8,976 nt of DNA from DASSHC01 sp035693105 (GTDB lineage Bacteria; Chloroflexota; Chloroflexia; Thermomicrobiales; Thermomicrobiaceae), in the NCBI GenBank assembly GCA_035693105.1, contig DASSHC010000284.1, positions 1 to 8,976 of the forward strand, given 5' to 3'. Position numbers and translations under genes: made by a program. Below the pieces are notes generated by a model. That model saw only the letters and a program-made list of their open reading frames with translations, was not told the origin of the DNA and did no database searches. Position 1 is the first letter of the stretch; each line of letters opens with the position of its first letter. Shown here piece by piece: positions 1 through 5,189 of this stretch.

Positions 1-128
1 GGCTGAGCGAGCACCTGTCGCAGATGATGGGCGACGCGCCCTTCTGCGAGGTCTGCGGCCACATCACCGTGCGCAACGGCGCCTGCTACAAGTGCCTCAA
101 CTGCGGCAACAGCCTCGGCTGCTCCTAG
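1..128 (+). CDS. nrdJ: Adenosylcobalamin-dependent ribonucleoside-diphosphate reductase, C-terminal end (partial)
   Basis: This is the 3' end of a gene that enters from the left; the reading frame starts at base 3 and ends with TAG at 126-128. The 41 visible residues contain CEVCGH, then CYKCLNC, and finish with GCS. This Cys-rich tail is the characteristic C-terminus of class II (vitamin B12-dependent) ribonucleotide reductase NrdJ. The enzyme reduces ribonucleotides to deoxyribonucleotides in the cytoplasm by B12 radical chemistry. In the family, the tail carries a zinc-ribbon-like CxxC...CxxCxxC arrangement plus cysteines thought to relay reducing equivalents from thioredoxin. The catalytic barrel lies outside the window, so only the tail supports this call. 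A strong hairpin follows the stop codon, so the gene probably ends its transcription unit. The tail is distinctive; other zinc-ribbon proteins are the only alternative. Confidence 0.88.
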   Translation, partial: LSEHLSQMMGDAPFCEVCGHITVRNGACYKCLNCGNSLGCS

Positions 129-153
129 TCGAGCGCCACACCCAAGCCGCGTG

Positions 154-182
154 CCGGAGCCTGAGCGTCGCTCAGGCTCCGG
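154..182 (+). terminator. Perfect 13-bp hairpin, probable terminator of nrdJ
   Basis: CCGGAGCCTGAGC (154-166) and its exact reverse complement GCTCAGGCTCCGG (170-182) flank a 3-base loop, GTC. The hairpin lies 25 bases after the nrdJ stop codon. It is followed by TCGTTTGC, which is only weakly T-rich, so it may act as a rho-independent terminator with a poor U-tract or as an mRNA 3'-end stabiliser. Being palindromic, it would also fold on the other strand. Confidence 0.7.
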
Positions 183-198
183 TCGTTTGCCGGGCCGC

Positions 199-204
199 TA
201 TACT
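199..204 (+). promoter_or_regulatory. Possible -10 element (TATACT) for the MNT gene
   Basis: TATACT matches five of six positions of the sigma70-type -10 consensus and is one of the few AT-rich hexamers in this GC-rich stretch. It lies between the nrdJ hairpin and the MNT ribosome-binding site. There is no convincing -35 hexamer 16-18 bases upstream, where the hairpin's right arm lies, so the call is weak. Confidence 0.25.
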
Positions 205-236
205 CAGGCTGACCACGGCTGAGAGGGAGGTTGCCG

Positions 237-533
237 ATGCGCCGCGACGAAGTCCTCGCCATCCTGACCGCCCACCGCGACGAGTTGCGCGAGACCTATG
301 GCGTCAAGTCGCTGGCCCTCTTCGGCTCGGCCGCCCGCGACGAGGCCGGCCCCGACAGTGATGTCGATCTGCTGGACGAGTTCGACCGGCGGCCGGTGGG
401 GCTCTTCGAGTTCATCAACCTGAAAATGGCGCGAGAGCGGCTGTTGAACGTGCCGGTCGACCTTGCTACGCCGGGATCGTTGCGTGCGCGTCTGAGGTCA
501 AACGTCGAACGGGAACTCGTGTATATCTCCTAG
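237..533 (+). CDS. MNT-domain nucleotidyltransferase (MntA-like), no HEPN partner visible
   Basis: This 98-residue protein is a minimal nucleotidyltransferase of the polymerase-beta superfamily. G30-S31 followed by ten residues and D42-x-D44 gives exactly the GSx10DxD signature. D75 in PVDLAT is a good candidate for the third metal-binding Asp. Proteins of this size and layout are the MntA antitoxins of HEPN/MNT systems, which in studied cases inactivate the HepT RNase toxin by adding AMP. The ATG at 237 is preferred over the in-frame TTG at 231 because GGGAGG (225-230) sits 6 bases before the ATG and abuts the TTG. No HEPN (DUF86) gene is seen upstream or downstream; the next gene is a VOC protein. 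It may therefore be an orphan antitoxin, a remnant, or an independent nucleotidyltransferase. The fold is secure but the biological role is inferred. Confidence 0.85.
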   Translation: MRRDEVLAILTAHRDELRETYGVKSLALFGSAARDEAGPDSDVDLLDEFDRRPVGLFEFINLKMARERLLNVPVDLATPGSLRARLRSNVERELVYIS

Positions 534-604
534 AGTTCGTCAGGGAGTTCTCAAATTGGGATTGGCATGCTCCGAGGCTGTGTGAGGAGAGAGGAGCAAT
601 ATGC

Positions 605-958
605 ATGATTCAGACCGCGGCACTCGACCTGTTCGCGGGAATCTCGGTCGCGGACCAGGCGGCGGCGCTGCAATGGTATGAACGGCTGCTGGGTTACCCG
701 CCCACATTTGTTCCACATGACACGGAGGCCGTGTGGGAGCTGGCGGAGCATCGGTACCTGTACATTGTGCAGCAGCCCGAGCACGCCGGCCACGCCGCAC
801 TCACGCTCTTCGTCGCTGATCTCGATGCGCTTGTCGCGGGGATAGCCGATCGGGGGCTCGACCCCTCCGAGCGGGAAACCTACGCGAATGGTGTGCGTAA
901 GATCACGTACCGCGATCCCGACGGCAACGAGATCGGATTCGGCGGCGCTCCGCGGTAG
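605..958 (+). CDS. VOC superfamily (glyoxalase/bleomycin-resistance fold) protein
   Basis: This 117-residue protein has the length and pattern of a single-chain vicinal-oxygen-chelate protein made of two beta-alpha-beta-beta-beta modules. An N-terminal strand (about 6-16) is followed by the helix AALQWYERLLG (20-30). The second module begins near A64 and ends with the hallmark DPDGNEIGF (104-112), where E109 is the usual metal ligand. The typical His of the first strand is missing (FAGISVAD instead of an H-x-x-I-x-V form), so metal binding and catalysis may differ from glyoxalase I. The ATG at 605 is chosen because GGAG (593-596) lies 8 bases upstream; the nearby ATG at 601 is in another frame. 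Substrate cannot be deduced. It stands alone, 71 bases after the MNT gene, and could be co-transcribed with it. Confidence 0.82.
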   Translation: MIQTAALDLFAGISVADQAAALQWYERLLGYPPTFVPHDTEAVWELAEHRYLYIVQQPEHAGHAALTLFVADLDALVAGIADRGLDPSERETYANGVRKITYRDPDGNEIGFGGAPR

Positions 959-1107
959 CCACCTGCTGACGAGTACGACAACGGCAACGTTCGAGACGCG
1001 GAGCCGGGGCGACCGTTGCGCGAACGCGGATGGCCGAGGTCGAGGACGCGCGCCACGATGCAGTCGCGCGAGGCCTTCCAATGGTGAGCGCTGCCGGAGG
1101 CTTGCTG

Positions 1108-1129
1108 GTTTGCTGCGCTTAGCGCAAAC
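1108..1129 (-). terminator. Hairpin at the stop codon of the small membrane protein
   Basis: The stretch contains GTTTGC at 1108-1113 paired with GCAAAC at 1124-1129, and alternatively an inner TGCGC-TTA-GCGCA stem around 1113-1125. The stop codon of the minus-strand 49-residue gene lies in the loop region. There is no T-tract downstream on the minus strand, so intrinsic termination is uncertain. Confidence 0.35.
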
Positions 1130-1268
1130 CCGCGATGAAGTTGATGACCAGGCAGGCGGCGATCACGATCACGACCATCATGAGCCCGAAGACGATGCCG
1201 GCGATGGCGGCGCGGCGCACGTCGCCCGGCTCGCGTAGCGACGCGAACCAATGGCGAATCGCATTCAT
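1119..1268 (-). CDS. Small single-pass membrane protein (49 aa), hypothetical
   Basis: Reading the minus strand from ATG (1268-1266) to TAA (1121-1119) gives a 49-residue protein. It has an amphipathic, basic N-terminus (about 1-19, with R5, R12, R18, R19) and then one strong hydrophobic segment, about residues 20-46 (IAGIVFGLMMVVIVIAACL within it), ending GLR. The positive-inside rule suggests a cytoplasmic N-terminus. AGAGGGG (1283-1277) lies 8 bases before the ATG as a good ribosome-binding site. An 11-base interrupted palindrome, GGGAC-G-GTCCC (1269-1279), overlaps this leader. A hairpin-forming sequence surrounds the stop codon (1108-1129). The clean RBS plus a coherent transmembrane helix argue for a real gene, although short hydrophobic frames can arise by chance. 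No family is recognised and the function is unknown. Confidence 0.6.
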   Translation of the reverse strand: MNAIRHWFASLREPGDVRRAAIAGIVFGLMMVVIVIAACLVINFIAGLR

Positions 1269-1287
1269 GGGACGGTCCCCTCTCGCT

Positions 1288-1322
1288 CACAACGCACAAC
1301 GCACAACGCGCAACGCACAACG
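1288..1322. repeat. Heptanucleotide tandem repeat, five CACAACG units
   Basis: Five consecutive 7-base units start at 1288, 1295, 1302, 1309 and 1316. All are CACAACG except the fourth, which is CGCAACG. On the minus strand they read CGTTGTG and lie immediately upstream of the ribosome-binding site of the small membrane protein gene, so they would fall in its leader or promoter region. They also lie about 150 bases upstream of the moxR start. Copy-number change by strand slippage is plausible because the array is nearly perfect. Confidence 0.9.
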
Positions 1323-1471
1323 GCCCGGTGCGGGCGCCATCGCTCCCCGTCGCTCTGCCTCCCGGCTGCCGGTTCGTCTCGTCAATCATGCCGCGCGGGC
1401 GACCCCCGCGACTAGGCAGCTTCCGTCAAGTAGGATTAGGGGAGCATCTGGGCCGAGGAGCGGGGGCAGGC
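1323..1471. other. Noncoding spacer upstream of the MoxR operon
   Basis: The moxR reading frame is open from 1328, but its translation here is Pro/Arg/Gly-rich and unlike any MoxR N-terminus, so the stretch is taken as upstream region. TAGGAT (1431-1436) is a weak -10 candidate without a matching -35. The promoter of the operon probably lies here but cannot be pinned down. Confidence 0.45.
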
Positions 1472-2416
1472 GTGACCGAGCGGGATGTCGCGGCGCTGGC
1501 GCGCCGCATCATTGAGAGCATCGAGCGGGTCGTCGTCGGCAAGCGCGACGTGGTCGAGCTGGTGCTGGTGGCGCTCCTTTGCGAGGGGCACGTCCTGCTC
1601 GAAGACGTGCCCGGTGTGGGCAAGACGACGCTGGCTCGCGCGGTGGCGCGCGCCGTCGGCGGCTCCTTCCGCCGCATCCAGTTCACCCCCGACCTCCTCC
1701 CCTCCGACGTCAGCGGGCTGACCTACTTCAACCAGAAGCTGGGCGAGTTCCAGTTGCGCCCCGGCCCGATCTTCGCCAGCGTGCTGCTGGCCGACGAGAT
1801 CAACCGCGCCACGCCGCGCACCCAGGCCGCGCTGCTGGAGGCGATGGAGGAGCGCACCGTCACCATCGAGGGCGAGACGCTGCCCCTGCCGCGCCCCTTC
1901 CTGGTGCTGGCGACCGAGAACCCGGTCGAGCTGGAGGGCACCTTCCCGCTGCCGGAGGCGCAGCTCGACCGCTTCCTGATGCGGCTCTCGATCGGCTACC
2001 CCGACGAGGCCGGCGAGCTGGCGATGCTGGCGCGCTTCCAGCTCGGCAGCCCGCTCGACGATGCCGTGGCGGTGATCGAGCCGGGGGAGCTGCTGGAGGC
2101 GGCCGCCGCCTGCCGCCAGGTGCACGTCGACGACGACCTGCGGCACTACATCACCGACATCACCCGGGCCAGCCGCGAGCACGAGACGGTGCAGCTCGGC
2201 GTCAGCCCGCGCGGCACGCTGTCGCTCTTCCGCGCGTCCCAGGCGCGCGCCGCGCTCTCGGGACGCGCCTATGTGCTCCCCGACGACGTCAAGGCCGTCA
2301 GCCTGCCCGTGCTGGCGCACCGTATCGTGCTCAGTCCCGAGGCGCGGCTGCGCGGCCGCGACGTACGCGAAGTGATCGCGGAGGTGATGCGATCGATCGC
2401 CGTGCCCGTCGAATAG
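1472..2416 (+). CDS. MoxR-family AAA+ ATPase
   Basis: This 314-residue protein is a MoxR-type AAA+ ATPase of normal family length. The Walker A P-loop is DVPGVGKTT (45-53). Walker B is LLADE (105-109), followed by the family hallmark INRATPRTQAALLEAMEE. Sensor 1 lies in ATENP (147-151), the arginine-finger region is LDRF (165-168), and the sensor 2 arginine is in SPRG (245-248). MoxR ATPases are chaperone-like machines that mature or insert metal into vWA-domain partners. GTG at 1472 is chosen because residues 2 onward match the usual MoxR N-terminus; AGG and a G-run (1462-1470) lie just upstream with GAGGAG (1455-1460) further back. The frame is open back to 1328, but that extension is Pro/Arg-rich and unlike the family. 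It is the first gene of an operon with DUF58 and DUF4129 genes and very probably acts on the DUF58 protein. Confidence 0.93.
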   Translation: MTERDVAALARRIIESIERVVVGKRDVVELVLVALLCEGHVLLEDVPGVGKTTLARAVARAVGGSFRRIQFTPDLLPSDVSGLTYFNQKLGEFQLRPGPIFASVLLADEINRATPRTQAALLEAMEERTVTIEGETLPLPRPFLVLATENPVELEGTFPLPEAQLDRFLMRLSIGYPDEAGELAMLARFQLGSPLDDAVAVIEPGELLEAAAACRQVHVDDDLRHYITDITRASREHETVQLGVSPRGTLSLFRASQARAALSGRAYVLPDDVKAVSLPVLAHRIVLSPEARLRGRDVREVIAEVMRSIAVPVE

Positions 2417-2448
2417 ACCGGCCTGAACCGCCGCCGGTCGAGCAGCCG

Positions 2449-3702
2449 GTGCGCAGTCATTTCTTCAGCAGCATCTGGTTCTACGGCGCCGCGGTCCTCT
2501 TGCTGCTCGGCATGGCGCTGCGCCAGCCGGCCCTCTCGGTCCTGGCCTTTCTCACCCTGCTGACCGCGGGCGGCAGCCGGCTCTGGGGCCAGCACGCGCT
2601 CGACCACATCGAGTACGAGCGCCGCCTCTCCGCCCGCCGCGTCTTCCCCGGCGAGTCGGTGGAGCTGGTCACCAGTCTGACCAACCGCAAGTGGCTCCCG
2701 CTCCCCTGGATCGAGCTGGAGGACCAGGTCTCCGACCGGCTGCGCGTGCGCGACCAGGAGGCGCTTCCCAGCGCGCGGCCGGGCACGACCGTGCTGCGCC
2801 TGACCACCGCCGCTCGCCCCTACGAGCGCATCAGTTGGAGCTTCCAGCTCGACTGCCCCCACCGCGGCGCCTTCAGCATCGGCCCCTCCTCGCTGCGCTC
2901 GGGCGACCTCTTCGGCTTCTTCACTCGTCATGAGGTGCGCGAGGCCACCGATCAACTGCTGGTCTACCCCCGTGTCGTGCCGCTGGAGCGGCTGGGCCTG
3001 CCGCCGCGCCAGCCCTTCGGCGAGGCGCGTGCCGCCTTCCACCTGATGCCCGACCCGGCACGCACCGTCGGCGTACGCGACTACCGCCCCGAAGACGCCT
3101 TCCGCTTCGTCCACTGGAAGGCGACCGCGCGCCTGCAGGAGGTGCAGGTCAAGGTCTTCGAGCCGGCGGTGGCGGTGCAGCTCGGCATCTTCCTCAACCT
3201 CGACACCTACGAGCGCCCCTGGGAGGGGATCGACTACCTGCGCGCCGAGAGCGCCATCGTAGCGGCCGCGTCGCTGGCAGGCCACGGGTTAGAGGAGCGC
3301 GAGCAAGTGGGCGTCTACGCCAACGGTGTGCTGGTCGGCTCCGACCAGCACCTGCGCGTCCACCCCGGCCTAGGGCCGCGCCAGTTCTCGGCTATCCTGG
3401 AGGGGCTGGCCAAGCTGACGCCCCTCTCGGCCACCAGCTTCGTGCGCCTGCTGCGCCAGGAGACACGCCGCTTCCCGGCCGGCAGCACCCTGGTGCTTAT
3501 CTCGGCGGTGATGACCGAGGCGATGCGCGCGGCGCTGGCCGAGCTGCTGATGGGCCGCCGCAAGATCGTGCTCTTGCAGGTGGGCGAGGTCGAGGACCCG
3601 GAGCTGCCGGGGCTGGAGGTGCACTCGCTGCCCGAGGATCTGCTCGGTGATCCGCCGTCGACTCGCCCGCGCTACGTGCGCATCACGGATATCCGGGGCT
3701 AG
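2449..3702 (+). CDS. DUF58 domain-containing membrane-anchored protein
   Basis: This 417-residue protein has two hydrophobic segments near the N-terminus (about 11-24 and 27-41), then a beta-rich region (about 55-170). Next comes the DUF58 signature VRDYRPEDAFRFVHWKATAR (209-228), followed by VKVFEP. The C-terminal part (about 240-380) has the alternating strand/helix pattern expected of the vWA-like fold of this family. DUF58 proteins sit next to MoxR ATPases across bacteria and are taken to be their vWA-type clients at the membrane. The GTG at 2449, 32 bases after the moxR stop, is the only sensible start: it directly precedes the first membrane segment and there is no ATG nearby in frame. 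It lacks a clear Shine-Dalgarno sequence, which suggests translation helped by upstream ribosomes. The next gene starts 3 bases after this stop codon. Confidence 0.9.
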   Translation: MRSHFFSSIWFYGAAVLLLLGMALRQPALSVLAFLTLLTAGGSRLWGQHALDHIEYERRLSARRVFPGESVELVTSLTNRKWLPLPWIELEDQVSDRLRVRDQEALPSARPGTTVLRLTTAARPYERISWSFQLDCPHRGAFSIGPSSLRSGDLFGFFTRHEVREATDQLLVYPRVVPLERLGLPPRQPFGEARAAFHLMPDPARTVGVRDYRPEDAFRFVHWKATARLQEVQVKVFEPAVAVQLGIFLNLDTYERPWEGIDYLRAESAIVAAASLAGHGLEEREQVGVYANGVLVGSDQHLRVHPGLGPRQFSAILEGLAKLTPLSATSFVRLLRQETRRFPAGSTLVLISAVMTEAMRAALAELLMGRRKIVLLQVGEVEDPELPGLEVHSLPEDLLGDPPSTRPRYVRITDIRG

Positions 3703-3705
3703 ACG

Positions 3706-5163
3706 ATGCGCGATCTGCTCGACCTCCAGCGCTGGCGCGCCCTGATCGACTGGCGCGCCGAGGCGCTGACGCTGATGCTGATCACCGCCGAGAGCGCCAT
3801 CCTCTACCTCTATCTCGGTGTGCTGCTGCCGGCGATGAACCCGCCGTACGATCCGTTTCCCTTCTGGCTGATTCTGGCGCTGATGCTCCTGGCCTACTTC
3901 CTGCCGCACGTGCTCGATCTGGAGCGCGTCTTCGGCTCGCGCTACGAGTCGATCCTCCTGGTGGCGGTGATCCTCTCCCTACTGGTCACGCTCAAGACCG
4001 CGGCCTTCCCTGGCTTTGCCTGGTTCGGGCTCGACTGGCCGCGCGCCGCGATCCACGGGCTGATCCTGCGGCCGAACGGCGCGCTGCGTCCGGTCTGGGC
4101 GCTGGTGATGATGGTGGCCTACGCCTGGTGGCGCGGGCGCACGCGCGCCGAGCCGGCGCTCGACGCTGCCTACCAGATGCTGCGCTGGGGCACCATGGCC
4201 ACCGCGCTCGGCCTCTTCCTGGTCCTCTTCGCCGCGCCGGTGGGCTCGCCGCTCGACGGCCGCGCCAGCCTGGCGGTCGTCGGCTACTTCACCGCCACGC
4301 TAGCCGCCGTCGGCTTCGCCCGGCTACGGCTGGAGGGGATCCGCAGCAGCAGCCCGCTCGGCCCCAACTGGCTGGCGACCTTCGCCGCGCCGATCGTGGC
4401 CATCGTGCTGATCGCCCTGCTCGGCGTGGCGCTCCTCTCGCACCAGGTGCTGGAGACGACGCTCTACCTGCTCAGCCCGCTCTTCTGGGTCATCGGCATG
4501 CTGATACGTCTGCTGGTGGTACTGGTGGCGCTGCTGGCCTTCGTCATCATCGCGCCGCTCCTCTGGCTTTTGGAGCGCGAGGGGCTGGGGCATATGAGCG
4601 GCGACCGGCTGCCGCAGCTGGTGCGCTCGCTGAACCAGATCAGCGCCTTCGCCGCCTCACGCATCTCGGTGTCGGACCCGCTGCGCTACCTGATCGCCGC
4701 CATCGTCCTCTTCCTGCTTGGCTCGGCGCTGACCCGCTACCTCTACCGCCGCCGCCGCCACTGGCGCCAGACGACGCGTGAGCGGCGCGAGTCGGTCTTC
4801 ACGCTGGAGGAGGCGCTCGGCGGGCTGACCAAGCGGCTGCGGCGCTTCTTCCGCCCCGCGCGGCGGCCCGACTCGCTGGCCGGGCTGCGCGGCGACCCGC
4901 GCTGGGCGCACACCGTCGCCATCCGCGAGACCTACCGCCGCATGCAGTCGTGGGGGGCGCGCTCGGGCGTGGCCCAGGAGCCGGACGAGACGGCCGAGGA
5001 ATACGAGCCGGAGTTGGCCGCGCGCTTCCCCAGCGCCGGCGACGCCATTGGCGCCATCGTGGGGGCCTACAACGCGGCGCGCTACAGCGGCCAGCCGGCC
5101 AGCGCCGAGGAGGCCGAGACGGTGCGCCAGGCCTGGTCCGCGCTGCGCGCCCGGGGGCGGTGA
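3706..5163 (+). CDS. Polytopic membrane protein with C-terminal DUF4129
   Basis: This 485-residue protein has about nine to ten hydrophobic segments: near 22-43, 52-70, 82-97, 127-142, 162-180, 187-204, 222-245, 252-270, 271-289 and 326-346. An Arg-rich stretch (348-385) and a soluble C-terminal domain (about 400-485) follow. The tail matches DUF4129: IRETYRRM (406-413), DETAEEY (427-433), AYNAARYSG (454-462) and the closing SAEEAETVRQAW. DUF4129 tails commonly occur on transglutaminase-like membrane proteins in MoxR-DUF58 operons, but no transglutaminase core (Cys-His-Asp) is present here, and the size leaves no room for one. It starts with ATG only 3 bases after the DUF58 stop, so it is clearly co-transcribed with it. 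It is probably the membrane scaffold of the MoxR-DUF58 system; the biochemical role is unknown. Confidence 0.85.
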   Translation: MRDLLDLQRWRALIDWRAEALTLMLITAESAILYLYLGVLLPAMNPPYDPFPFWLILALMLLAYFLPHVLDLERVFGSRYESILLVAVILSLLVTLKTAAFPGFAWFGLDWPRAAIHGLILRPNGALRPVWALVMMVAYAWWRGRTRAEPALDAAYQMLRWGTMATALGLFLVLFAAPVGSPLDGRASLAVVGYFTATLAAVGFARLRLEGIRSSSPLGPNWLATFAAPIVAIVLIALLGVALLSHQVLETTLYLLSPLFWVIGMLIRLLVVLVALLAFVIIAPLLWLLEREGLGHMSGDRLPQLVRSLNQISAFAASRISVSDPLRYLIAAIVLFLLGSALTRYLYRRRRHWRQTTRERRESVFTLEEALGGLTKRLRRFFRPARRPDSLAGLRGDPRWAHTVAIRETYRRMQSWGARSGVAQEPDETAEEYEPELAARFPSAGDAIGAIVGAYNAARYSGQPASAEEAETVRQAWSALRARGR

Positions 5164-5189
5164 GCTTCTGCCCCAGCCCCGGAAGGCCC

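Noticed and set aside
534..604. Possible remnant of a HEPN (HepT) gene after the MNT gene; the plus-strand frame reads FSNWDWHAPRL, faintly like a HepT N-terminus.
   Set aside because: The resemblance covers only a few residues in a 70-base spacer and cannot be separated from chance.
959..1118. Short plus-strand and minus-strand frames between the VOC gene and the small membrane gene.
   Set aside because: None has a ribosome-binding site together with a plausible protein; composition looks like noncoding spacer.
1288..1322. CRISPR array.
   Set aside because: The units are 7 bases long, directly adjacent and without spacers, so this is a simple tandem repeat.
1579..2448. The DUF58 reading frame stays open through almost the whole moxR gene, giving an apparent 707-residue fused product.
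   Set aside because: The translation upstream of 2449 is Arg/Pro/Ala-rich out-of-frame read-through of moxR, typical of high-GC codon use. No slippery site or domain supports a frameshift fusion.
2269..3285. 338-residue minus-strand open frame antisense to the DUF58 gene.
   Set aside because: The plus strand encodes the DUF58 signature in this stretch; the antisense product has no recognisable motif.
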